A model generated the notes under the pieces. It saw nothing but the letters and a program-made list of their open reading frames with translations, was not told the origin of the DNA and did not search any database. A program made the translations under genes and the position numbers. This document shows positions 6,988 to 13,450 of a stretch of 22,028 nt of DNA, in pieces. Numbering within the stretch: the stretch's first letter is position 1; the number at the start of each line of letters is the position of its first letter. Origin of the DNA: DATGQT01 sp033720695 (GTDB lineage: Bacteria > Bacteroidota > Rhodothermia > Rhodothermales > Rubricoccaceae); NCBI GenBank assembly GCA_033720695.1, contig JAWWCA010000028.1:1-22028 (forward strand), in the 5' to 3' direction.

Positions 6988-8568
6988 ATGAGCACGCCTC
7001 CCCCCGAAGGAGCCCCCGCCGACGCCGCCGCGTCCAGGCCCGGCCTGATCAACCGCCTCCTCGGTGGGATCGAGACGGTAGGCAACAAGCTGCCGGACCC
7101 GGCGATGCTGTTCCTGCTGTCGCTCTTCATCGTCTGGGGGCTCTCGGCCCTCCTGGCCGGCGTGCAGTTCGCCGACCTCGACCCGCGGACGGGCGAGCCG
7201 ATCCGGGTGATCAACCTCCTGACCGGGCCGGCACTGGCGACGTTCCTCTCGAACATGGTCACCATCTTCACGAGCTTCGCCCCGCTGGGCGTCGTGCTCG
7301 TGGCCATGCTCGGCGTCGGCGTGGCCGACGAGGCGGGCTACTTCAACACCAGCATCAAGCTGCTCCTCGGCAAGACCTCGAAGGCCCTCCTCACGCCCGT
7401 CGTCGTGCTCGTGGGCCTCATCAGCCACAGCGCGGTCGACGCCGGCTACGTCCTCGTCATCCCCCTCGGCGGGATCATCTTCTACGCGGCGGGTCGGCAC
7501 CCGCTGGCCGGCATCGCGGCGGCGTTCGCGGGCGTCTCGGGCGGCTTCAGCGCCAACCCGGTGCCGTCGGCGCTCGACCCCCTGCTCCAGGGCTTCACCC
7601 AGCCCGCGGCGCAGCTCATCGACCCCGACATCCTCATCAACCCGCTCAACAACTACTTCTTCACCGCGACCTCCAGCCTCCTCATCATCCTGCTCGGCTG
7701 GTTCATCACCGACCGGATCGTCGAGCCCCGCCTGGACGCGGCGACGCCCGTGGACGGCGACGCCGAGGAGACCCCGGACATGGGCACGATCACCTCGCGC
7801 GAGCGGAAGGCGTTCTGGTGGGCGACGGGCGTGCTCGTGCTAGGGCTCGTGGGGCTCACGCTCACGCTCCTGCCCGAGAACTCCGCCTTCCGCGACCCCG
7901 AGACCGGCTCGCTCAACTCGTTCTCGGCGCCGATCATGCAGTCGATCGTGCCGCTGATCTTCCTGCTCTTCCTCATCCCCGGCGTGGTTTACGGCTTCAT
8001 CGCGGGGGTCTTCAGGGACTCGAAGGGCGTCGTGGACGCGATGACGAAGGCGATGCAGGGGATGGGGTACTACGTCGTGATGGCGTTCTTCTGCGCCCTG
8101 TTCGTCCACGCCTTCGGGGCGTCGAACATCGGCGCCCTCTTGGCGGTCAAGGGCGCGGCGGCGCTCCAGGCGCTGTCGCTGCCGGGCGGCGTCACGATCG
8201 TCGGCATCGTCTTCCTGACGGCGTTCGTGAACCTGTTCGTCGGCTCGGCGAGCGCGAAGTGGGCCCTCCTGGCGCCGATCTTCGTGCCCGTCCTGATGCA
8301 GGTCGGCATCTCGCCCGACCTCACGCAGGCGGCCTACCGCGTGGGCGACTCGTCGTCCAACATCATCACGCCGCTGATGCCATACTTCCCGCTCGTGGTC
8401 GTCTACTGCCAGCGCTACGTGAAGGCGACCGGGATCGGGACGCTGACGTCGCTGATGATCCCCTACTCGGTCGCGTTCATCGTCGCGTGGTCGGCCTTCC
8501 TGATCGTCTATTGGATCATCGGCATCCCGCTCGGCCTCAGCGCCTCCTACGCCTACCCCGCGCCCTGA
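6988..8568 (+). CDS. abgT: AbgT family transporter
   Basis: AbgT-family proteins were named for uptake of p-aminobenzoyl-glutamate, a folate breakdown product; members such as MtrF and YdaH also export sulfonamides. The 526-residue length is typical, with many hydrophobic segments. Family blocks visible are SHSAVDAGYVLVIPLGG, GFSANPVPSALDPLLQG, VGSASAKWALLAPIFVPVL and GDSSSNIITPLMPYFPL; the last two fit the re-entrant hairpin regions that bind substrate. The N-terminal 20 residues are hydrophilic and probably cytoplasmic. The gene has its own candidate promoter inside an inverted repeat and converges with the site-2 protease gene, with 4 bases between stops. Import versus drug efflux cannot be told from sequence. 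Confidence 0.95.
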   Translation: MSTPPPEGAPADAAASRPGLINRLLGGIETVGNKLPDPAMLFLLSLFIVWGLSALLAGVQFADLDPRTGEPIRVINLLTGPALATFLSNMVTIFTSFAPLGVVLVAMLGVGVADEAGYFNTSIKLLLGKTSKALLTPVVVLVGLISHSAVDAGYVLVIPLGGIIFYAAGRHPLAGIAAAFAGVSGGFSANPVPSALDPLLQGFTQPAAQLIDPDILINPLNNYFFTATSSLLIILLGWFITDRIVEPRLDAATPVDGDAEETPDMGTITSRERKAFWWATGVLVLGLVGLTLTLLPENSAFRDPETGSLNSFSAPIMQSIVPLIFLLFLIPGVVYGFIAGVFRDSKGVVDAMTKAMQGMGYYVVMAFFCALFVHAFGASNIGALLAVKGAAALQALSLPGGVTIVGIVFLTAFVNLFVGSASAKWALLAPIFVPVLMQVGISPDLTQAAYRVGDSSSNIITPLMPYFPLVVVYCQRYVKATGIGTLTSLMIPYSVAFIVAWSAFLIVYWIIGIPLGLSASYAYPAP

Positions 8569-8572
8569 GCCC

Positions 8573-9703
8573 TCAGGCTCCGCGCATCTCGGGGAACGGC
8601 TTCCGCTGGCCGGTGCGGCGGCGGATCGCGTTCGAGAGCATCATCAGCTCCCCGACGTTCTCCAGCGTGAGGATGCCGACGAGGCGGCCGCTCTGGGTGA
8701 CGGGGAGCAGCGGGCACTCCGACTCCTGCATCCGCTCCAGCGCCTCGTCGAGCGGCTCCCCGGCGTCGACGGGGCGGCAGGCCGGCTGCATCACGTCGTA
8801 GACGCGGGCGTCGCGCTCCCGCTCCGAGAGCGCCTTGACGAGCCCCTTCCGCGTGAGCACGCCCGTCACCTGCCCATCCACGCCGAGGACGGGGAACTCC
8901 TGCTCGGAGCCGGCCAGGAGGAGGTCCACGGCGTCGGCGAGCGTGGAGCCGGGGCCGAGCGTCGAGAACTGGGTGAGCATGGCCTGGCGGACGGGCACCC
9001 CGCGGATCACCGTCCGCATCAGCGTGGCGTGCGCCTCCTGCTGCGCCCCGAGGTAGACGAACAGCGCGATGAAGAGGAGGAACGGGTTGAACCCGCCGAC
9101 GATCGCGAGGAAGCCGAAGAGGATCGCCATCCCCTGCCCCACGCCCGCCGCGATCTGGGTGGCGCGGGCGTACTCCAGCCGGTAGGCGAGGAGCGCGCGG
9201 AGCACGCGGCCGCCGTCCATCGGGAACGCCGGCAAGAGGTTGAAGCCGACGAGGATCACGTTGATCCAGAACAGGTTGGGCCAGAAGTGCCCCACGGGGT
9301 CGGCGAGCCCCGTCGGCATCCCGAGCGGCGTGCCGAGCGCGACGGCCCCGACCCAGAGGACGGCGGCGATGACGACGTTGACGGCCGGCCCGGCGAGGGC
9401 GACGAGCAGCTCCTGGGTGGGGTGCTCCGGGATCCGCTGCAGCCGCGCCACGCCGCCGATGGGATAGAGCGTGATGTCCTTCGTCGGCACTCCGAAGCGG
9501 CGGGCCATGAGGGCGTGGCCGAACTCGTGGAGGACGACGCACCCGAACACGGCGAGGATGAGGAGGACGCCCGCCACGGCCGTCTGCACCGTCGCCCCGC
9601 CGAGGAGGTAGAACGCGAACGCGCCGGCCAGGAGCAGGCCGAACGTCCAGTGGAGGAACACGTCGATGCCGGCGATGCGGCCGATGCGGAGGGCGCTTCC
9701 CAT
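8573..9703 (-). CDS. Site-2 protease (M50) family membrane metalloprotease with two CBS domains
   Basis: These intramembrane zinc proteases cut transmembrane substrates, often anti-sigma factors or regulatory precursors. The 376-residue protein has HEFGH at 59-63 (two zinc ligands and the catalytic glutamate), GPAVN at 105-109 and NLLPAFPMDGG at 155-165, whose aspartate is the third ligand. About six hydrophobic segments lie in residues 15-220. Two CBS domains follow at about 236-292 and 302-357; CBS pairs sense adenine nucleotides in other proteins, so activity may depend on energy state. This is the SpoIVFB/Rip3-like subgroup. The gene lies 63 bases downstream of the DNase-I-like gene on the same strand, with a strong hairpin between. 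The substrate is unknown. Confidence 0.93.
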   Translation of the reverse strand: MGSALRIGRIAGIDVFLHWTFGLLLAGAFAFYLLGGATVQTAVAGVLLILAVFGCVVLHEFGHALMARRFGVPTKDITLYPIGGVARLQRIPEHPTQELLVALAGPAVNVVIAAVLWVGAVALGTPLGMPTGLADPVGHFWPNLFWINVILVGFNLLPAFPMDGGRVLRALLAYRLEYARATQIAAGVGQGMAILFGFLAIVGGFNPFLLFIALFVYLGAQQEAHATLMRTVIRGVPVRQAMLTQFSTLGPGSTLADAVDLLLAGSEQEFPVLGVDGQVTGVLTRKGLVKALSERERDARVYDVMQPACRPVDAGEPLDEALERMQESECPLLPVTQSGRLVGILTLENVGELMMLSNAIRRRTGQRKPFPEMRGA

Positions 9704-9712
9704 CGGGAGGTT

Positions 9713-9765
9713 GGGGGCGGGTGGAGCCGTCTGTACCCGCGAGGCCCGATGCGGCTCCCGCCCCC
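9713..9765 (-). terminator. Hairpin between the DNase-I-like gene and the site-2 protease gene
   Basis: GGGGGCGGG at 9713-9721 pairs exactly with CCCGCCCCC at 9757-9765. After a 3-base bulge, AGCCG at 9725-9729 pairs with CGGCT at 9752-9756. It starts just after the stop of the upstream minus-strand gene (9767) and may end its transcript. There is no T-tract. Confidence 0.4.
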
Positions 9766-9766
9766 G

Positions 9767-10750
9767 TCACCGCCCCAGCACCACCTTCACCGGGAGGTGG
9801 TCCGAGACGTTGCGGGCCTCGCGGAGGGTGGCGAAGCGGTCGGTGAAGTCGAGGACCTCGGCCTGCAGGACGCTCAGCTCGTCGGCCTCGTAGAACACGT
9901 GGTCGTACGGGTTGGCCCGGGTCTCGCCGGCCGGGGTGCGGACGGCCTTCAGCGTCGTGAGAGCGTCGTCGTGGGCGTCGTCGAAGCCGCGCGCGCGGAG
10001 GGCGTCGAAGGCGCTGTGCCGCGCGGGGAGGTTGAAGTCGCCGACGATCACGAGGTCGGCGGCGTCGTAGCGCCGGTCGAGGCCGTCGAGGAGGCGGTTC
10101 TCGTCCTCGGGGTCCTTGCTCTGCGGGACGGCGTGGAAAGAGGCGACCAGGATCGGCTCGCCGCCCGTCGTGAAGGAGCAGAGGAACGGCTCGCGGTCCA
10201 CCTGCGGGGCGAGGGCGGCGTCGAGGCGGCAGGGGCCGTCGAGGCGGACGCGGTCGGTGCGCCAGAGGAAGGCGTAGCGCTCGCTGCCGCGGCCGCTCGT
10301 GGGCTCGGAGACCGCCCAGTCCCACGTCCCGCCGCGCCGCTGGAGCGCCGTCGCCAGCCGGATCACCGCATCCGGCCCGGGCGCCGAGGTGATCACCTCC
10401 TGGATCGCCACCACGTCGGCGGCGGGCGCGAGGAGATCGGCCATGACGGCGACCTCGCCGTCGCTCTTCGAGCCGCCCATGTTGGCGATGTTCCACGAGA
10501 CGAGGCGGAGGCCGTCGCCCTCGAACGAGCCCGCCACCTGCGGCCCGTCGTCGCGGCTGACGGGGCGCGGCGGCGCCTCCCGCCCCGTCAGGAGGCTGTA
10601 GAGCGGGCCGATGTTGATCCACCCGGCGTCGTGCGCCTGCACGGCCGCCCACCCGAGCGCGATGAGCGCGACGACCACGAGGAGCGCGCGTCCTCGCAGC
10701 GGCGTGAGGCGAGACGACGAGCGACGGGACGAGGAGCGACGGCGGGGCAT
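9767..10750 (-). CDS. Membrane-anchored endonuclease/exonuclease/phosphatase family protein
   Basis: The DNase-I-like fold includes nucleases, sugar phosphatases and sphingomyelinases that use a divalent metal. The 327-residue protein has SWNIANMG at 85-92, the metal-binding E118 in IQEV, SFHA at 204-207, GDFN at 237-240 and SDHLPV at 316-321, a full set of catalytic motifs. A hydrophobic segment at about 22-38 after an Arg/Ser-rich start suggests a single N-terminal membrane anchor with the enzyme outside the cytoplasm. The first 14 residues are low-complexity Arg/Ser. A TATCTTC box lies 21 bases before the ATG, which supports this start. The substrate cannot be told. Confidence 0.88.
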   Translation of the reverse strand: MPRRRSSSRRSSSRLTPLRGRALLVVVALIALGWAAVQAHDAGWINIGPLYSLLTGREAPPRPVSRDDGPQVAGSFEGDGLRLVSWNIANMGGSKSDGEVAVMADLLAPAADVVAIQEVITSAPGPDAVIRLATALQRRGGTWDWAVSEPTSGRGSERYAFLWRTDRVRLDGPCRLDAALAPQVDREPFLCSFTTGGEPILVASFHAVPQSKDPEDENRLLDGLDRRYDAADLVIVGDFNLPARHSAFDALRARGFDDAHDDALTTLKAVRTPAGETRANPYDHVFYEADELSVLQAEVLDFTDRFATLREARNVSDHLPVKVVLGR

Positions 10751-10771
10751 GGGCGGCAGAGGGTGTGGCGC

Positions 10772-10778
10772 GAAGATA
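10772..10778 (-). promoter_or_regulatory. TATCTTC box (minus strand), candidate -7 element
   Basis: The heptamer, read 10778 to 10772, lies 21 bases before the start of the DNase-I-like gene at 10750. It is identical to boxes before other genes here. Confidence 0.45.
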
Positions 10779-10805
10779 CCCGCTCCGGCCGGGCGCCTCC
10801 GGCGC

Positions 10806-11303
10806 CTAGCGCGGCCGCGCGAACACCTGCGTCCAGTACCGATCCTGCTCGGCTGCCCCGAACTCGACGAACGACGGGTTCATGAGGTTGGCGCAATGGC
10901 CCGCACTCGCCACCCAATCCGCCACCACCGCCTCGACCGAGGGCTGCCCCCGCGCGATGTTTTCCCCGACGCGCTGCCACGCGTAGCCCGTCCGGCTCAC
11001 GCGCTCCCCCACCGTGCTGCCGTCGGAGCCGGTGTGGTCGAAGCGGCCGGTCACGGCCATGTCGTGGGTGTGGACGCCCGCGGCCGCCGCGAGGTGGCCG
11101 TTCCAGACGAGCGGGGGCGCGGGCCCGTGGCGCTCCCCGCCGCAGTCGCGCCCGGCGGCCCGGTGCGCGTTGACCGCGGCGAGCATGGCCGCGTCCTCGG
11201 CCGACGGGGGCTCCGCGACCGAATCGGGGAGGAGTTCCACGACCCCGTCGCAGCCGAGCAAAACGGCGCAGGCGAGCGCTACGGCAGAGGGCAGGCGCAT
11301 CAT
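10806..11303 (-). CDS. CAP-domain (SCP/PR-1-like) lipoprotein
   Basis: The 165-residue protein begins with a lipoprotein signal peptide whose lipobox is LLGC (cysteine 18), so it is probably anchored to a membrane facing the periplasm or cell surface. The remainder is a compact CAP domain: VNAHRAAG at 44-51, AAAAGVHTHDMA at 72-83, FDHTGSDG at 88-95, GENIA at 113-117, the W..SAGHCANLMNP block at 130-143, and YWTQVFARP at the end. Bacterial CAP proteins such as YkwD are secreted and of mostly unknown activity. Two adjacent ATGs (11303 and 11300) are possible starts. A 7-bp hairpin (11307-11313/11321-11327) lies four bases before the first and could affect translation. Confidence 0.9.
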   Translation of the reverse strand: MMRLPSAVALACAVLLGCDGVVELLPDSVAEPPSAEDAAMLAAVNAHRAAGRDCGGERHGPAPPLVWNGHLAAAAGVHTHDMAVTGRFDHTGSDGSTVGERVSRTGYAWQRVGENIARGQPSVEAVVADWVASAGHCANLMNPSFVEFGAAEQDRYWTQVFARPR

Positions 11304-11406
11304 CGTCCACCGGGGTTGATCCGGTGGCGATGTCGGGGGCGGCCGCCGAGGCTTAAATTCTCAGGGCCCCTGTCGTCCGGCCGTTCCGCCCTGCGGGGCC
11401 GGCACC

Positions 11407-11931
11407 CTAGTCCACCACGAGCGTCGCGCGGAGGGGGGCCTCCCGGGGGGGCAGGCAGACGGCGTCGTTGCAGGCCGCGTAGCGCAAGCGAGCCGAGACG
11501 TCGTACGTCCCGCGGGGCGTCTGGGGGCCGATCCGGAGGGCCTGCCAGACGCGCACACGCCCCGCGTGGTAGCGGTACGACTCGCGGAGCGTCTCGTCGA
11601 AGCCGTCGCGGGGATCGTCCTCGCTCGGTTGCCCTTCGAGGCGGACGCCGCTGGGCAGGCCGTCGAGCGCGATCTGGAGGGGACGGCCTCCGGGGGAGTC
11701 GAGCGAGTAGAGGCGCCATCCCGGCGCCACCTCGGCCGTGAACGTCACGAAGGCGAGATCGCCGCGCTGGAAGCTGCCGGTGTCCGCGCCCGCCGTCGCC
11801 GGAGGCCGGACGCTCGCCGTCCACGCGACGACGGCCTCAGGGAGGTCGCCGCCGATGGAGCCCTCGAACTGCGCGCGGGCCGGGAGGGCGAGCGCGAGGA
11901 GAGCGAGGAGCAGGAAGAGGCAGAGCCGCAT
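11407..11931 (-). CDS. Secreted stand-alone DsbD N-terminal (DsbD-alpha) domain protein
   Basis: The 174-residue protein has a signal peptide (1-20, ALPARAQ) and an immunoglobulin-like beta-rich domain resembling the periplasmic N-terminal domain of the thiol reductase DsbD. The redox pair is C154 and C159 in RYAACNDAVCLPP, close to the spacing in DsbD, where this domain passes electrons from the membrane domain to periplasmic thioredoxin-like partners. Here the membrane and thioredoxin domains are absent, and no DsbD or CcdA gene is nearby, so the partner must be elsewhere. The frame opens further upstream, but the ATG at 11931 starts the signal peptide and has a TATCTTC box 27 bases ahead. 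Family is fairly sure; electron-transfer role is inferred. Confidence 0.82.
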   Translation of the reverse strand: MRLCLFLLLALLALALPARAQFEGSIGGDLPEAVVAWTASVRPPATAGADTGSFQRGDLAFVTFTAEVAPGWRLYSLDSPGGRPLQIALDGLPSGVRLEGQPSEDDPRDGFDETLRESYRYHAGRVRVWQALRIGPQTPRGTYDVSARLRYAACNDAVCLPPREAPLRATLVVD

Positions 11932-11958
11932 GGGCGGGGTCGCTGAGCCGGGTCCGGG

Positions 11959-11965
11959 GAAGATA
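11959..11965 (-). promoter_or_regulatory. TATCTTC box (minus strand), candidate -7 element
   Basis: Read 11965 to 11959, it lies 27 bases before the start at 11931 and just past the strong hairpin that follows rplI, a sensible place for a new transcript to begin. Confidence 0.45.
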
Positions 11966-11987
11966 CGGAGAGCCCTTCCCGAACGCG

Positions 11988-12020
11988 TGGGGCGCGCTGC
12001 TCCGTGTGCAGCGCGCCCCA
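11988..12020 (-). terminator. Strong 13-bp hairpin after the rpsF-rpsR-rplI operon
   Basis: TGGGGCGCGCTGC at 11988-12000 pairs perfectly with its complement at 12008-12020 around the 7-base loop TCCGTGT. It begins 38 bases after the rplI stop and precedes the next promoter box. A T-tract is missing on the minus strand, but position and stability make a terminator the best reading. Confidence 0.65.
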
Positions 12021-12058
12021 GTTTCACACCTGCGGGGCCGGCCGGCCCCGGGAGGCGC

Positions 12059-12514
12059 TTAGACCGTCTGCTCCTCGGGCACCACCTTCACCTTCAGCTC
12101 GGCGGTGTGCTCGGGGTGGAGCCGGATCGAGGCGGTGTAGACGCCGGTGTAGCGGATCTCCTCGCCCAGCGAGACCTTCCGCCGGTCCACCTCGATGTTT
12201 CGGGCCTTGAGGGCGTCGGCGATCTGCTGGTTGGTGACGGTGCCGAAGAGGCGGTTCTCCTCGCCCGTCGGCATCGCGATCGTGAGCTCCATGTCGCCGA
12301 GCCGCTTGGCGAGGGCCTCGGCGTCGCGGCGCTGCGCGTCCAGCTTGTGCTGGCGCTGGCGGGTCTCCTCCTCGTACCGGCGGACGTTGCCGGTGTTGGC
12401 GACGACGGCGAGCCCGCGGGGGATGAGGAAGTTCCGGCCGTAGCCGGGCTTGACCTCGACGACCTCCCCGGCCTGGCCGAGGTTCTCGAGGTCCTCCTTC
12501 AGGATGACTTTCAT
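12059..12514 (-). CDS. rplI: 50S ribosomal protein bL9
   Basis: bL9 binds 23S rRNA at the base of the L1 stalk and helps keep the reading frame. The 151-residue length is normal. The N-terminal domain shows MKVILKEDLENLGQAGEVVEVKPGYGRNFLIPRGLA, the family's signature, followed by the long connecting helix (about 40-75) and the C-terminal domain with GTVTNQQIADAL. The frame continues upstream, but MKVILKEDL is the universal start. It is the last gene of rpsF-rpsR-rplI, 56 bases after rpsR. That spacer is a 7-bp-periodic palindromic element running almost to the ATG, and could alter expression of this gene relative to its neighbours. Confidence 0.97.
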   Translation of the reverse strand: MKVILKEDLENLGQAGEVVEVKPGYGRNFLIPRGLAVVANTGNVRRYEEETRQRQHKLDAQRRDAEALAKRLGDMELTIAMPTGEENRLFGTVTNQQIADALKARNIEVDRRKVSLGEEIRYTGVYTASIRLHPEHTAELKVKVVPEEQTV

Positions 12515-12516
12515 GG

Positions 12517-12573
12517 GATCGTTGGCTATGGGCCATGAGCCGCGGGCCGTCACAGCCCGCCGCCCACGGCTCA
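12517..12573 (-). repeat. 7-bp-periodic palindromic element between rpsR and rplI
   Basis: The spacer divides into consecutive heptamers from 12524 (for example GGCTATG then GGCCATG) and folds back on itself: TGAGCCG at 12536-12542 pairs with CGGCTCA at 12567-12573, and GCGGGC at 12542-12547 with GCCCGC at 12555-12560 (one base is shared between the alternatives). The outer arm includes the rpsR stop codon. The element reaches to within a few bases of the rplI start. Confidence 0.5.
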
Positions 12574-12870
12574 CTTCACGTTGTCGGCGACGAAGGGGAG
12601 GAGCGCGACGTGGCGGGCGCGCTTGACGGCGCGGGTGAGCTGGCGCTGGTACTTCGCCGAGACGCCGGTGACCCGGCGCGGGAGCAGCTTGCCCTGGTCG
12701 TTGACGTAGCGCTTGAGCGTCTCGACGTCCTTGTAGTCGATGTACTCGATGCCGGCCTCCTTGAAGGGGCACTTCGGCTGGACGCGCTTGGCGCCGGGCG
12801 CGGCCGTGCGCGCGATCGGCTCGGCGGCCTTCGCGCTCGTGCCGGACTTGGTTTCGTCGGTTTCAGCCAT
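12571..12870 (-). CDS. rpsR: 30S ribosomal protein bS18
   Basis: bS18 binds with bS6 in the platform of the small subunit. The 99-residue protein has the conserved core KCPFKEAGIEYIDYKDVETLKRYVNDQGKLLPRRVTGVSAKYQRQLTRAVKRARHVALLPF with the usual single cysteine near its start. A hydrophilic N-terminal extension of about 32 residues is rich in A, T, K and E. The gene follows rpsF by 37 bases. The ssb gene often found between rpsF and rpsR in other phyla is absent. Its stop codon lies in one arm of the palindromic spacer before rplI. Confidence 0.97.
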   Translation of the reverse strand: MAETDETKSGTSAKAAEPIARTAAPGAKRVQPKCPFKEAGIEYIDYKDVETLKRYVNDQGKLLPRRVTGVSAKYQRQLTRAVKRARHVALLPFVADNVK

Positions 12871-12907
12871 GGTCGGGGTCGGTTGGGGAGCGAGGGGGCG
12901 TCGGGGC

Positions 12908-13279
12908 TCAGGCTTCGGCGGTGGCGGCGGCCTGCTTCCGCTCGGCCTGCTGCTGCTCGAAGTGGCGCATCATCTTCGCGTCGTAGCGGAGGATGAGGTG
13001 CCGCATGATCTCGTCGTTGATGCGGAGCACGCGGTCGAACCGGGCGATGAAGTCGCCGTCGGTGTGGCGGAACCACAGGTTGACGTAGTAGCCGTTCCGC
13101 TTCTTCTGGATGGGGTAGGCGAGCCGCTGGCTCCCCATCTCGTCGATCTCGACGATGTCGCCGTCGTTCTCGCGGATGTACTTCGTGACGCGCTCGACGA
13201 TGTCCTTCGTCTGCTCGTCGTTGAGCACGGGGTTGACGATGTACATCATCTCGTACATCGGGATTGCCTGATCGGCCAT
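12908..13279 (-). CDS. rpsF: 30S ribosomal protein bS6
   Basis: bS6 forms a heterodimer with bS18 on the 16S rRNA platform. The 123-residue product shows the family core: YEMMYIVNPVLNDEQTKDIVERV, then IVEIDEMGSQRLAYPIQKKRNGYYVNLWFR and IARFDRVLRINDEIMRHLILR. The C-terminus ends in a short polar, Gln/Ala-rich tail. It is the first gene of rpsF-rpsR-rplI. Its roughly 70-base leader holds two hairpins, one resembling the S6:S18-binding leader known from other bacteria, and a TATCTTTCC box sits just ahead. Autogenous control by the S6:S18 dimer is therefore plausible but unproven. Confidence 0.97.
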   Translation of the reverse strand: MADQAIPMYEMMYIVNPVLNDEQTKDIVERVTKYIRENDGDIVEIDEMGSQRLAYPIQKKRNGYYVNLWFRHTDGDFIARFDRVLRINDEIMRHLILRYDAKMMRHFEQQQAERKQAAATAEA

Positions 13280-13292
13280 GGTTCCCTCTGGA

Positions 13293-13311
13293 ATACGTGG
13301 TTGGGACGTAT
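13293..13311 (-). promoter_or_regulatory. Second hairpin in the rpsF leader
   Basis: ATACGT at 13293-13298 and ACGTAT at 13306-13311 form a perfect 6-bp stem with a 7-base loop (CCCAACC on the minus strand). It lies 14 bases before the rpsF start codon, directly after the larger leader hairpin. Confidence 0.4.
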
Positions 13312-13348
13312 GCCCGCCGTCGGCGAGCGACCGCTCAGGGCGGCGGGC
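13312..13348 (-). promoter_or_regulatory. Candidate S6:S18-type leader hairpin of rpsF
   Basis: On the minus strand GCCCGCCG (13348-13341) pairs with CGGCGGGC (13319-13312). Inside is a small stem GAGC/GCTC with a GGTC loop, and an internal loop with CCCT on the 5' side and GCCGA on the 3' side. A CCG in the internal loop of a hairpin before rpsF is the feature reported for the S6:S18 ribosomal leader, where it mimics the 16S rRNA site. Fit to that consensus was judged from memory only. Confidence 0.45.
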
Positions 13349-13358
13349 AGGGCAGGCT

Positions 13359-13367
13359 GGAAAGATA
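13359..13367 (-). promoter_or_regulatory. TATCTTTCC box, candidate -7 element for the rpsF operon
   Basis: Read 13367 to 13359, it matches TAnnTTTn. A transcript starting about 7 bases on would begin just before the leader hairpin at 13348, consistent with a purposeful 5' UTR. Confidence 0.5.
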
Positions 13368-13395
13368 GGGGGCGGCGGGCGGTGGGCGGTAGGCC
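13368..13395 (-). repeat. Short 7-bp-periodic GC tract upstream of the rpsF promoter box
   Basis: About four units of GCCYRCC type (for example GCCCACC, GCCCGCC on the minus strand) lie between prfA and the rpsF promoter box. It has the same 7-bp period as the spacers before rplI, the AsnB-labelled gene and the B12 gene, but no inverted half. Confidence 0.3.
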
Positions 13396-13450
13396 GAGGG
13401 GGGTGAAGAGTTCAGGTATCCCCCGTCGCCTCCCGGGCTCGTCGGCGCCG

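Noticed and set aside
8564..8577. CCTGAG-CC-CTCAGG palindrome between the convergent abgT and site-2 protease stops
   Set aside because: Six-base arms with a two-base gap, made largely of the two facing TGA stop codons, give a weak hairpin that chance explains.
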